This document shows positions 25,717-33,040 of a DNA stretch of 33,040 bases, piece after piece (position 1 is the stretch's first letter; each line of letters starts with the position of its first letter). The notes beneath the pieces were generated by a model. The model saw only the letters and a program-made list of their open reading frames with translations. It made no database searches and was not told where the DNA came from. The position numbers were made by a program, and so were the translations under genes. Origin of the DNA: Rhodoferax sp. (GTDB taxonomy: Bacteria; Pseudomonadota; Gammaproteobacteria; Burkholderiales; Burkholderiaceae_C); the NCBI RefSeq assembly GCF_025354435.1, contig NZ_JANXMU010000012.1, forward strand, positions 1 to 33,040, read 5' to 3'.

Positions 25717-27447
25717 CTAGTGTGAGTCGCGGGGTACAGCATCGCCACGGCAGCCGACCAAAAAGTCCAGGTCTGCGCCCTGGTCGGCTTGCAGCACATG
25801 GCGGTGGTACAGGCGCACGTAGCCAGATGGGGGCTCGGGCGGGGCTACCCAGTCCAGGCGGCGGCGGGCCAGTTCTTCGTCGCTGACGTGCAAGTGCAGG
25901 CCACGGCCGGCCACGTCCAGTTCGATTTCGTCACCGTCTTGCACCAGGGCCAGCGGGCCGCCTGCAGCGGCTTCGGGCGCGACGTGCAGCACGACTGTGC
26001 CAAAGGCCGTGCCGCTCATGCGCGCATCGGAGATGCGCACCATGTCAGTCACGCCCAGCTTTAGCAGCTTGGCCGGCAGGCCCATGTTGCCCACCTCGGC
26101 CATGCCGGGGTAGCCCTTGGGGCCGCAGTTTTTGAGCACCATCACGCTGTTGGCGTCGATGTCCAGGTCGGGGTCCATGATGCGTTCTTTGTAGTGTTCG
26201 ATGTTCTCGAACACCACCGCCTTGCCCCGGTGCTGCAGCAGGCTAGCGGTGGCCGCAGACGGCTTGATCACCGCGCCTTGCGGGGCCAGATTGCCGCGCA
26301 GAATCGCCAGGCCACCTTGGGCCACCAACGGTTGGTTCAGCGGGCGGATCACCTTGTCGTTGAAGCACTCGGCGTGCTCGATGTTTTGCGCTTGCGTGCG
26401 GTTGTTGACGGTGATGGCGTCGCCGTGCAGCAAGCCCGCTTCCAGCAAACGTTTCATCACCACCGGCAGGCCACCGGCGTAGTAGAAGTCTTCCATCAAA
26501 TACTCGCCCGAGGGCAGCAAATTCAAAATGGTCGGGATGTCGCGCCCCAGGCGGTCCCAGTCGTCCAGCGACAGCGGCACGCCCATGCGCCCGGCAATGG
26601 CGATCAGGTGGATCACGGCATTGGTCGAGCCGCCGATGGCGCCGCAGACGCGGATGGCGTTTTCAAAGGCTTCGCGGGTCAACACCTGCGACAGGCGCAT
26701 GTCGCGCTCGACCATATCGACAATCATGCGGCCCGAGCGCTGCGCCAATTCAAGGCGGCGCGAATCGACAGCGGGAATGGCGGCGTTGGTGGGCAGCGAC
26801 ACGCCCAGCGCCTCGACCATGCTGGCCATGGTGGACGCGGTGCCCATGGTCATGCAGACCCCGGCAGAACGGGACATGCAGCTTTCGGCCTGCATGAACT
26901 GCGGCAGGGTCATCTTGCCCGCGTTGACCGCCTCAGAAAATTTCCACACGTGGGTGCCCGAGCCAATCGGCTCACCGCGGTAGTTACCGTTGAGCATGGC
27001 GCCACCCGACACCACCAACGTGGGCAGGTCGACACTGGCCGCGCCCATCAGCGTGGCGGGTGTGGTTTTGTCGCAGCCCGCCAGCAGTACCACGCCGTCC
27101 AGCGGATGGGCGCGGATGGCCTCTTCCACATCCATGCTGGCCAGGTTGCGGTACAGCATGGCGGTGGGGCGCATCAGGGTTTCGCCCAGCGACGACACCG
27201 GGAATTCGACCGCGATGCCACCGGCTTGCAATACGCCGTGCTTTACCCGCTCGGCGATTTGGCGGAAATGCTGGTTACACGGGGTCAGCTCGCTCCAGGT
27301 ATTGCAAATGCCGATAACCGGGCGGCCATCAAAGCTGTCGTCGGGCAAGCCTTCGCTTTTCATCCAGCTGCGGTGGATGAAGTTGTCTTTGCTGGTGCCG
27401 CCAAACCAGTGCTGGGAACGGCGTTTTTTGGGAGATTCGGTGCTCAT
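25717..27447 (-). CDS. IlvD/Edd-family sugar-acid dehydratase (galactonate/arabinonate type)
   Basis: A 576-residue iron-sulfur dehydratase. The cluster cysteines are Cys57 (TPCNQH), Cys125 (AGCDKTTPA) and Cys198 (AGVCMTMGTAS); Lys127 corresponds to the carbamylated metal-ligand lysine. From memory, Rhizobium leguminosarum L-arabinonate dehydratase uses Cys59, 127 and 200, an offset of two throughout, and that enzyme also accepts D-galactonate and D-fuconate. The opening KRRSQHWFGGTSKDNFIHRSW is that of the sugar-acid branch, not of dihydroxyacid dehydratase. It should make 2-keto-3-deoxy-galactonate for the DgoK encoded in this locus. A GAGG ribosome site precedes the start, and the shared operator motif lies 35 bp upstream. 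Confidence 0.9.
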   Translation of the reverse strand: MSTESPKKRRSQHWFGGTSKDNFIHRSWMKSEGLPDDSFDGRPVIGICNTWSELTPCNQHFRQIAERVKHGVLQAGGIAVEFPVSSLGETLMRPTAMLYRNLASMDVEEAIRAHPLDGVVLLAGCDKTTPATLMGAASVDLPTLVVSGGAMLNGNYRGEPIGSGTHVWKFSEAVNAGKMTLPQFMQAESCMSRSAGVCMTMGTASTMASMVEALGVSLPTNAAIPAVDSRRLELAQRSGRMIVDMVERDMRLSQVLTREAFENAIRVCGAIGGSTNAVIHLIAIAGRMGVPLSLDDWDRLGRDIPTILNLLPSGEYLMEDFYYAGGLPVVMKRLLEAGLLHGDAITVNNRTQAQNIEHAECFNDKVIRPLNQPLVAQGGLAILRGNLAPQGAVIKPSAATASLLQHRGKAVVFENIEHYKERIMDPDLDIDANSVMVLKNCGPKGYPGMAEVGNMGLPAKLLKLGVTDMVRISDARMSGTAFGTVVLHVAPEAAAGGPLALVQDGDEIELDVAGRGLHLHVSDEELARRRLDWVAPPEPPSGYVRLYHRHVLQADQGADLDFLVGCRGDAVPRDSH

Positions 27448-27481
27448 GGGGGCCTCAAATGGACAAGCGCTATCGTGGATT

Positions 27482-27496
27482 TAATAAATCATACAA
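27482..27496. promoter_or_regulatory. Putative GntR operator upstream of the dehydratase operon
   Basis: TAATAAATCATACAA, identical over all 15 bases to the site at 28465-28479 upstream of dgoK. The reverse complement begins TTGTATGAT, a half-site shape seen with FadR-family GntR proteins. It lies 35 bp before the dehydratase start. Confidence 0.6.
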
Positions 27497-27600
27497 ATGA
27501 CCGTGCATTCTAGGACTAGGACAAACCCTTGAACACTGTTAGCCAGAACGTCCTACACCCAGAAATAGCGCAGAACTGGCTTTGCCAAGCTGTTGCTATT

Positions 27601-27616
27601 GCCCCTGCAAGGGGGC
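27601..27616. terminator. Short GC hairpin downstream of the GntR gene
   Basis: GCCCC (27601-27605) and GGGGC (27612-27616) flank a six-base loop, about 45 bases beyond the GntR stop. No U-tract follows on the minus strand, so this is a weak terminator candidate. Confidence 0.3.
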
Positions 27617-27657
27617 TGGCGAAAGATGCGCAGCACTGCAAGCCTGGGGGTGCGCAA

Positions 27658-28395
27658 TCAAGGCTCGGACAGCATGGCCGAGCGCTGCATCAGGTCGCGG
27701 GTGTCAGACAGCATCACCGACATGCGGTGCAATGCCCGCTGCGCATCGCCCGCACGAATGGCATCCAGCACCTTGCGGTGGTCGGGCAATGCCTCGTTGA
27801 AGTCGCCCGCCTTGCGCGCAGAAATGCCCAACAACGCCTCCAGCGCGCTGCTGATGATGGCAGCCAGCGGCACCAGCAAAGGGTTGTTGGTGGCCTGCAA
27901 AATGGCGCTGTGAAAAGCCACATCGGCATCGACCCACTCGTTCACATTGCGGGCGCTTTCCATGGCGTGAAACGCCTCCTCCAGCACCGCCAATTGGTCG
28001 GGGCGGCGGCTGCGCGCAGCCAGCGCGGCGGCGGCGGGTTCGATGATTTCGCGCATCTCGGTCAGGTGGCGCATGAACTGCGCATCGGGTCCGGTGGCGC
28101 AGCGCCAGGACAACACATCGGGGTCCAGCATGTTCCAACTGGCCTGCGGGCGCACCCAGGTGCCTACGCGGGGCCGCGACTCCAGCAAACCCTTGGCCGC
28201 CAGCACCTTGATGGCCTCGCGCAGCGCCGTACGGCTGACGTCCAGCGTGCGGCACAGCACCTCTTCGTTTGGCAGTAACTCACCCGCCGGATAGGCCCCA
28301 CCCACCACGCCGTGGCCCAAAGACTTGACCACCTGCCCATGCAGATTGCGACCCGAATAGGTGGCTGAAACGCTTTGATTCGTGGGAGACCGCAT
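27658..28395 (-). CDS. GntR/FCD-family regulator of galactonate catabolism (DgoR-like)
   Basis: A 245-residue FadR-subfamily regulator. The winged helix is at about 15-80: GELLPNEEVLCRTLDVSRTA, LREAIKVLAAKGLLESRPRV, GTWVRP. The C-terminal FCD domain includes EMREIIEPAAAALAARSRR and metal-ligand candidates DADVAFHSAI and DHRKVLDAI. It probably represses the flanking catabolic genes until a sugar acid binds. I start at 28395 (MRSPTNQSV), where GGAG lies nine bases upstream; upstream in-frame ATGs at 28410 and 28479 lack this. It sits between the dehydratase operon and the divergent dgoKA operon, whose promoter regions share the 15-bp motif. Confidence 0.88.
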   Translation of the reverse strand: MRSPTNQSVSATYSGRNLHGQVVKSLGHGVVGGAYPAGELLPNEEVLCRTLDVSRTALREAIKVLAAKGLLESRPRVGTWVRPQASWNMLDPDVLSWRCATGPDAQFMRHLTEMREIIEPAAAALAARSRRPDQLAVLEEAFHAMESARNVNEWVDADVAFHSAILQATNNPLLVPLAAIISSALEALLGISARKAGDFNEALPDHRKVLDAIRAGDAQRALHRMSVMLSDTRDLMQRSAMLSEP

Positions 28396-28464
28396 CACAC
28401 ATAACTCCATGGCAGGCCGGGCAAACCCCGGTGAATATCGGCACATTGTGACACTTAGCGCCAA

Positions 28465-28479
28465 TAATAAATCATACAA
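28465..28479. promoter_or_regulatory. Putative GntR operator in the gntR-dgoK divergent region
   Basis: TAATAAATCATACAA, the exact copy of the motif at 27482-27496. It lies 95 bp before dgoK and 70 bp before the GntR start, so it could control both directions. Confidence 0.6.
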
Positions 28480-28573
28480 TCATGGCGTAATCGGCATTTA
28501 CCATGGCCCCTGTGGGGCTGCTACCCTGCCTTAATGCGGCCCTCTGCACCGGCCACACCGACCAAAGACTGTC

Positions 28574-29476
28574 ATGACACCAACACACACCCCCTGGATT
28601 GGCGTGGACTGGGGCACCACCCACCGCCGTGGTTATGCACTGGACGCCTTTGGTGCCTGCACCACCGAGGCCAGCGACGACCAGGGTGCACTTACCACCC
28701 GGGGGCGCCACGCCGAATCCCTGGACGCATGGCTACCCACACTGTGTGCGCCCGCAGACTGCCAGATCGTGATGTCCGGCATGGTGGGCAGCGCTTTTGG
28801 CTGGCAAGAAGCCCCCTACCTCGGCCCCGGTGTGCCGCTGGAAGCGCTGCCGCAGCACCTGGTGCACGTCAGCGGCCACCCGCAGCACTACATCGTGCCC
28901 GGCTACTGTGTGCGCGATGCCAGCGGCCAGCCCGACGTGATGCGCGGCGAAGAAACCCAATTGCTCGGCGCCGTGGCCATGGGCCTGCGCAACGGCTGGT
29001 TCGTGCTGCCCGGCACGCACAGCAAATGGGTGCTACTGCGCGACGGCCGCGTGGAGCAACTGCGCACCTACATGACCGGCGAATTGTTCGCCCTGCTGTC
29101 CACCAATGGCACGCTGGCCGCCGCCGCCCAACCAGCCGGAACTGAGCCCCTGTGGAGCCAGCCCGCCTTTGCCGACGGCGTGGCCGCCGGAGCCCCCGGC
29201 GCGCTGGCGCACCAGCTGTTTGCCTGCCGCGCCCGCGTGGTCACCGGCACCATGCCCGCCAGCCAGGCCCTGGCGTATCTGAGCGGCCTGCTGATCGGCA
29301 GTGAGCTGCAAGACCTGGATAAGTCGGGCAGCGACCAGTTCCATTTGATCGGTTCCCCCGCTCTGGCCGAGGCCTACCAGGTCGCCGCCCGCCAACTGGG
29401 CAGCGCCCTGACCCTGCTCTCGCCGCGTGACGTGATCCTCAGCGGCTTCCATTACATCCAAACCCACAAGGCCTGA
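28574..29476 (+). CDS. dgoK: 2-dehydro-3-deoxygalactonokinase
   Basis: A 300-residue kinase that phosphorylates 2-keto-3-deoxy-galactonate at C6 with ATP. It opens with the phosphate loop IGVDWGTTHRRGYALD (about 8-23) and carries the family motifs SGMVGSAFGW, VMRGEETQLLGA, FVLPGTHSKWV and TYMTGELFALLS. Length and motif order match DgoK throughout. The ribosome site is weak. The aldolase gene starts two bases after its stop, so the pair forms an operon, divergent from the GntR gene. Confidence 0.93.
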   Translation: MTPTHTPWIGVDWGTTHRRGYALDAFGACTTEASDDQGALTTRGRHAESLDAWLPTLCAPADCQIVMSGMVGSAFGWQEAPYLGPGVPLEALPQHLVHVSGHPQHYIVPGYCVRDASGQPDVMRGEETQLLGAVAMGLRNGWFVLPGTHSKWVLLRDGRVEQLRTYMTGELFALLSTNGTLAAAAQPAGTEPLWSQPAFADGVAAGAPGALAHQLFACRARVVTGTMPASQALAYLSGLLIGSELQDLDKSGSDQFHLIGSPALAEAYQVAARQLGSALTLLSPRDVILSGFHYIQTHKA

Positions 29477-29478
29477 CC

Positions 29479-30102
29479 ATGACCCTCCACACCCCCCGCC
29501 TGCCCCTGGTCGCCATCCTGCGCGGCCTCGACGTTGACTCCGCCGAAGCCGTGGGCCGGGCGCTGTTCAGCGCAGGGTTCCGCATCCTGGAAGTGCCGCT
29601 GAACCGCCCCGGTGCGCTGGAATGCATCCGCATTCTGTCGTCCATCGCCCCAGCCGACGCGCTGGTCGGCGCGGGCACTGTGCTGCGCGTGGCCGATGTG
29701 GATGCGGTACAGGCCGCTGGCGGCAAGCTGATCGTCTCGCCCAACTGCAACCCCGAAGTGATACGCCACAGCGTGGCCCAAGGCCTGTTCAGCGCCCCCG
29801 GCATCGCCACCCCCAGCGAAGCCTTCGCCGCCCTCGAAGCCGGTGCCCACGCGCTGAAAATCTTCCCCGCCGAGCAAGTCGGCACCGCCGGCCTGAAAGC
29901 CCTGCTGTCGGTGCTGCCCAGCGGCACCCCCATCTGGCCCGTAGGCGGCATCACACCCGAGAGCATGGCCATCTGGTTCAAAGTAGGTGCCACCGGCTTC
30001 GGCATCGGCGGCCAGTTGTACGCGCCGGGCACGCCTGCGGAACAAGTGAAGACGCGGGCCGCAGGGTTCGTGGCGGCCTGGAAGGCTTGCCAGGCGGGTT
30101 GA
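29479..30102 (+). CDS. dgoA: 2-dehydro-3-deoxy-6-phosphogalactonate aldolase
   Basis: A 207-residue class I aldolase of the KDPG/KDPGal family that cleaves 2-keto-3-deoxy-6-phosphogalactonate to pyruvate and glyceraldehyde 3-phosphate. Catalytic Glu38 lies in ILEVPLNRPG, and the Schiff-base Lys127 in ALKIFPAEQVG. VGAGTVL, SPNCNPEVI and the phosphate-binding WPVGGITPESM with GFGIGGQLY are also intact. EVPLNRPG and SPN rather than the Edd-pathway Eda motifs support the galactonate branch. It is the last step of the locus. A repeat follows the stop. Confidence 0.92.
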   Translation: MTLHTPRLPLVAILRGLDVDSAEAVGRALFSAGFRILEVPLNRPGALECIRILSSIAPADALVGAGTVLRVADVDAVQAAGGKLIVSPNCNPEVIRHSVAQGLFSAPGIATPSEAFAALEAGAHALKIFPAEQVGTAGLKALLSVLPSGTPIWPVGGITPESMAIWFKVGATGFGIGGQLYAPGTPAEQVKTRAAGFVAAWKACQAG

Positions 30103-30130
30103 ATTTGCGCAGGACTTGCACACGCCTTTT

Positions 30131-30186
30131 TGCTATGTAATAAATAGCATATTGTGCTTACGGAATATGCGCTAGCGGCCTAAACG
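30131..30186 (+). repeat. Dispersed AT-rich repeat, copy 6
   Basis: Stem TGCTAT (30131-30136) with ATAGCA (30144-30149), then TTGTGCTTACGGAATATGCG and CTAGCGGCCTAAA. It lies between dgoA and the 3' end of the nuclease-like gene, in the same orientation as copy 7 on the other side of that gene. Confidence 0.7.
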
Positions 30187-30188
30187 GC

Positions 30189-31763
30189 TTATATTTTCCC
30201 TTTGCCTTCACGGGGTGGTAAAGGCTGATTTTTCAGATCAGTGACTAGCCACAGGCCCTGGTCGGTAGTGGCAATCGTTGCCGCCCCATTGGTGAAGTGC
30301 TTTGGCGGACTGAGTGCGCAAATTTCGGCGGCCGTTTTTGCAGCGTCACACATACCGGTCAGCCGTCGATGCAAATCCTGCACGCTATACAGGTCTGTCG
30401 GTATGCCAAGCCACTTGACCGTGGTGACACGCGCTAAAAGGGTTTGCCATGGAACACCGGCACGGTTCTCAGGCCCGTCCTTTATGAACGCGTCCACCAC
30501 ATCGCATAGCGCACGCCACATGCTGGTGGGCTCTGCGTCCTGGACCGTACTGGATGCCCGCTGGAGTTGGGCCAACAGCATGTCCAAGTGCGGCAAGCTG
30601 ACAAGACCGTCTGGTTGTCGGGAGGCGGCCAGGGCACATGTCGGCACAATCAGCCTCAGCGCGCGCAACGCCTGGTCCAAATCGACCTCCAACGTATGCA
30701 TCGACGAAGACATACCAAGGTAAATGCAAGCGGCAGCATCCGCATCGTGGTGCATCAGTTTCCACTCCAAAACCATTGGCTTGGTCGCCTCCAAAAGCTC
30801 CCGTGGCACATGGGTCGGCTGGGCCAAATTTAGGAACTGGCTAAACGCCCGCTCGAAACCCACCAGTTCGGCAAACTCCGGCACCAGCGTCAAAGTCTTC
30901 CTGATGGATCGGCGTTTTGGTTTGGATACGGGAGGGTCCAGGTGGATGATTTGCAGCGCATCTGCCTTATCAAAATAGGCCAAAGTACAGGCAAAACCCT
31001 GGATGGGCCTGGGCACCGGAAGGTACGGTGCCAGCGGATCGATCAACTCCAATGAGCCTATTTTCTTGGCCTGGTGCAAGCCGACCTTAAGCACATTCCA
31101 GTCCTCACCTTCCAAGGTTCCCTTGGCTTCGACGCAATACCATGTGTCCTTGACAGAAAAAATGTAATCCGGGTTTTCGGATTTTTCGACCAGGTTTCGC
31201 AACGCGCCCAAGTTGACGGCTTTATCGCATGCAACCTTCCAATGCCAAAAATGCTGGGCCGTCTGCTTCGGGTGAAAATTATCTATCCATGCATCGGTTG
31301 CCACGCGGCAAAAGATAGAACCCAGCGCATAGGCTATACCGACTTTTTCAGATGCCTCCAGCATGTCCGCAACACCTAAAAGCGTGACCACAGACGGGGT
31401 TCCACTCTCCACCAATACCGCCAGCAGCATCTTCAACCGGGCTTGCAGATACTTCTCCAATGCGGCCCACTCCCTTGGGCTCCATTTCTTGGCCGTCAAT
31501 AGCTGCATCTCTTTACGGTCCACGCCATAGCCACTGTTCAAAGCCGCTTTCAGTATCTGCAATGGATCTAGGACCAAGGGGACATGGCCAGTGCTTGCAG
31601 ATTGAAACTGCACCGCAAAAGCTTTTACATCCTTTGGAAAGTGGATGTTGGCTAACTTGGTCGGCAAATCTGCAGCGCCACTGATCACAGGTAGCGGCGA
31701 CTTGGGAACCCAAAACGCAATCTGATTGCCTGAAACAGCCACTACCTTGGTCTTTTTAGCCAT
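30189..31763 (-). CDS. Orphan protein with a PD-(D/E)XK nuclease-like motif
   Basis: A 524-residue soluble protein I do not recognise as a family. Its most telling stretch is ENPDYIFSVKDTWYCVEAKG: Pro198-Asp199, then Glu212-Ala-Lys214 at the end of a predicted strand, the PD-(D/E)XK arrangement, with Gln231 in GLHQAKKI as a possible fourth motif residue. An alpha-helical region (about 95-190, ALGSIFCRVATDAWIDNF) precedes it, and a mostly helical C-terminal half follows. Base composition is visibly less GC-rich than in neighbouring genes. Start ATG 31763 has an AAGGA site. No methyltransferase, helicase or other defence gene adjoins it. A nuclease or defence role is inference from the motif; transfer is suggested by composition and flanking repeats. 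Confidence 0.7.
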   Translation of the reverse strand: MAKKTKVVAVSGNQIAFWVPKSPLPVISGAADLPTKLANIHFPKDVKAFAVQFQSASTGHVPLVLDPLQILKAALNSGYGVDRKEMQLLTAKKWSPREWAALEKYLQARLKMLLAVLVESGTPSVVTLLGVADMLEASEKVGIAYALGSIFCRVATDAWIDNFHPKQTAQHFWHWKVACDKAVNLGALRNLVEKSENPDYIFSVKDTWYCVEAKGTLEGEDWNVLKVGLHQAKKIGSLELIDPLAPYLPVPRPIQGFACTLAYFDKADALQIIHLDPPVSKPKRRSIRKTLTLVPEFAELVGFERAFSQFLNLAQPTHVPRELLEATKPMVLEWKLMHHDADAAACIYLGMSSSMHTLEVDLDQALRALRLIVPTCALAASRQPDGLVSLPHLDMLLAQLQRASSTVQDAEPTSMWRALCDVVDAFIKDGPENRAGVPWQTLLARVTTVKWLGIPTDLYSVQDLHRRLTGMCDAAKTAAEICALSPPKHFTNGAATIATTDQGLWLVTDLKNQPLPPREGKGKI

Positions 31764-31836
31764 CGCATCCTTCGTGTGGAATATGAAAGTGAAGCACCAT
31801 TTTCACCCCATCTCCACCACCCCAATACCCGCACAT

Positions 31837-31902
31837 ATGCTATTTAGTAAATAGCATGATACGTAGGTGAAATAAGCGCTAGAAGCCTAAAATTCTTAAA
31901 AA
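31837..31902 (+). repeat. Dispersed AT-rich repeat, copy 7, with a 9-bp hairpin
   Basis: Perfect stem ATGCTATTT (31837-31845), loop AGT, AAATAGCAT (31849-31857), followed by GAAATAAGCGCTAGAAGCCT and AAAA. It lies between the start of the nuclease-like gene and the 3' end of the dehydrogenase gene. Confidence 0.7.
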
Positions 31903-32820
31903 TCAAACCACCGACGCTATCGCCGCCCGCAACACCTCGGCCGACGTCTCCAGCGCCGCGCGCTCCTGCGCATCCATCGCGGGCTCCAGCACCTGCACCG
32001 CGCCCTCGGCGCTGACGATGGTGGGCAGCGACAAGGCCACACCCAACAGACCCAGCGCGCCGGTCTGCACGCGGGTGACGGTGAGCACACGGCGTTCGTC
32101 GCGCAGCATGCCGTGCAGCAGGTGCGCGGTGACCAGGCCGATAGCGTGGTTGGTGGAACCCTTGCGCTGGATGATTTCGTAGGCGGCGCGGCGCACATGG
32201 TGGGCGATGTGTTCTTCGTCGCTCGGTTGCCAGCCCACCCAGCTGCGCAGGGGCACGCCGCCCACTTCCGCGCCCGACCACAGCACCGCCTCGGAATCGC
32301 CATGCTCGCCGACCACCTGGGCATGGATGGAGCGCGGGTCCAGCGCCAACCGCTGGCCCAGGATCTGGCGCAGCCGCGCGGTGTCCAGCATGGTGCCGGT
32401 GCCGATAACGCGCTCGGGCGGCAGGCCGGAGGCCTGGGTGAAGTCGAACACCAGCACGTCAATGGGGTTGCTGACGATGACCACGATGCCCTGGTAGCCG
32501 CGCAGCTGCACAGCGATACCGCGCAAGATGCCCAGGTTTTCTTTCAGCAAATCCAGCCGCGACTGGCCGGGCGCGCCGTTTTTACCGGCGGTGATGACGA
32601 TGGCCTGGGTGTCCAGCATCTCGGCCAGCGACCCGGCTCGCACCTGGGCCGACGGGTAAAAGGCCGCACCGTGCGCCAGGTCCATGGCTTCACCCTCGGC
32701 CAGGCCGTCGCGCGCGTCGAACAGGATCACCTCTTGCGCCGCCCCCGCCTGCAACACCGAAATCGCCACGCTGGCCCCCACCCAGCCGGTGCCGATGATG
32801 CCAATGGAAGGTGTGCGCAT
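31903..32820 (-). CDS. L-lactate/malate dehydrogenase-family 2-hydroxyacid dehydrogenase
   Basis: A 305-residue NAD-dependent dehydrogenase. Rossmann motif GTGWVG at 10-15 with Asp35 for NAD. Catalytic residues by LDH numbering: Arg109 = Arg88, Asp168 = Asp146, Arg171 = Arg149, and His195 = His173 in GEHGDSE. The substrate-loop position 102, Gln in lactate and Arg in malate dehydrogenases, is Gly82 here (AGKNGAPGQSRLDL), so a different or larger 2-oxoacid is possible. YEIIQRKGSTNHAIG resembles LDH. An AAAGGAAA ribosome site supports the start. It appears monocistronic. Confidence 0.87.
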   Translation of the reverse strand: MRTPSIGIIGTGWVGASVAISVLQAGAAQEVILFDARDGLAEGEAMDLAHGAAFYPSAQVRAGSLAEMLDTQAIVITAGKNGAPGQSRLDLLKENLGILRGIAVQLRGYQGIVVIVSNPIDVLVFDFTQASGLPPERVIGTGTMLDTARLRQILGQRLALDPRSIHAQVVGEHGDSEAVLWSGAEVGGVPLRSWVGWQPSDEEHIAHHVRRAAYEIIQRKGSTNHAIGLVTAHLLHGMLRDERRVLTVTRVQTGALGLLGVALSLPTIVSAEGAVQVLEPAMDAQERAALETSAEVLRAAIASVV

Positions 32821-32905
32821 GGAATTTCCTTTGCTTTGAAATCCCCAGCCTACACCGTGGTTCGGTGGGTGTCTGTGCGCTAGCGCAACTTAGCGCCCAC
32901 CTTAA

Positions 32906-32992
32906 GGCAATGCTGAACAAGGCCATTCAAAATGGCTCTTCCGGGGTACTGATAACAAGAATGCGCCGAATCCGGCCAAAACGAGTCGTTTT
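32906..32992. other. Possible IS-end-like repeat and palindrome at the right edge
   Basis: GGCAATGCTGAACAAGGC (32906-32923) agrees at 12 of 18 positions with the IS903 terminal repeat as I remember it. A perfect palindrome AAAACGA-G-TCGTTTT lies at 32978-32992. No transposase is readable in the remaining bases: reading frames are short or start-less. The 220 bp from 32821 otherwise hold only the leader of the dehydrogenase gene. Confidence 0.25.
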
Positions 32993-33040
32993 CTAACCCC
33001 TTGGGGCTAGGTTCGCGGGCCTTTGGGCCCACTTTGCGCC

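Noticed and set aside
20266-31763. Restriction-modification pairing of the methyltransferase (20266) with the PD-(D/E)XK gene (30189)
   Set aside because: The methyltransferase has small-molecule features and no DNA-methyltransferase catalytic motif, and the genes are about 9 kb apart with metabolic genes between.

Overview
The window is GC-rich, densely coded DNA that looks like a chromosome segment of a betaproteobacterium, most likely Burkholderiales/Comamonadaceae (Rhodoferax/Acidovorax-like). I base this on the gene families (LolCD, a MocR regulator facing a DUF2917-like gene, a De Ley-Doudoroff galactose locus with DgoK/DgoA) and on several copies of a short AT-rich repeat with the core GAATATGCGCTAG, a type I associate with comamonads. 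This assignment is inference; no rRNA or other taxonomic marker is present.

Layout. (1) 1-140: end of an IS3-family element cut by the window edge. (2) 220-1260: a secreted serine hydrolase. (3) 7563 to 1257, minus strand: a tightly overlapping three-gene operon of a cyclic-nucleotide-binding patatin phospholipase (NTE-like), a single-module NRPS (C-A-PCP-TE) and a TVP38/TMEM64 membrane protein. I do not recognise this combination; it is one of the two best candidates for an undescribed system. (4) 7751-9680: lolD and lolC for lipoprotein release, followed upstream by a secreted BON-domain protein (9829-10137). (5) 10500-20191, plus strand: an AraC regulator and an eight-gene polyol/rare-sugar operon: Zn polyol dehydrogenase, FGGY kinase, binding protein, two permeases, ATPase, an L-xylulose-reductase-like SDR and a ketose 3-epimerase. 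(6) 20266-23824: a SAM methyltransferase, a DUF2917-like gene divergent from a MocR regulator, and a DUF6928-like protein. (7) 23821-30102: a galactose/galactonate catabolic locus around a GntR/FCD regulator, with lactonase, sugar 1-dehydrogenase and IlvD/Edd dehydratase on the minus strand and KDGal kinase and KDPGal aldolase on the plus strand. (8) 30189-31763: an AT-richer orphan gene with a PD-(D/E)XK nuclease motif, bracketed by two same-orientation repeat copies; the other main candidate for novelty. (9) 31903-32820: an atypical L-2-hydroxyacid dehydrogenase, then a non-coding edge that may hold an IS end.

How the genes work together. The galactose locus can be read as galactose to galactonolactone (SDR), to galactonate (SMP-30 lactonase), to KDGal (IlvD/Edd dehydratase), to KDPGal (DgoK), to pyruvate and glyceraldehyde 3-phosphate (DgoA). 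An identical 15-bp motif lies in both promoter regions controlled by the GntR protein. In the polyol operon, import, oxidation, epimerisation, reduction and phosphorylation could funnel a rare pentitol or ketose to xylulose 5-phosphate, though a tetritol substrate is equally open. The repeat family also intrudes into coding sequence twice: in frame inside the FGGY kinase, and as the source of the C-terminus of the DUF2917-like protein.
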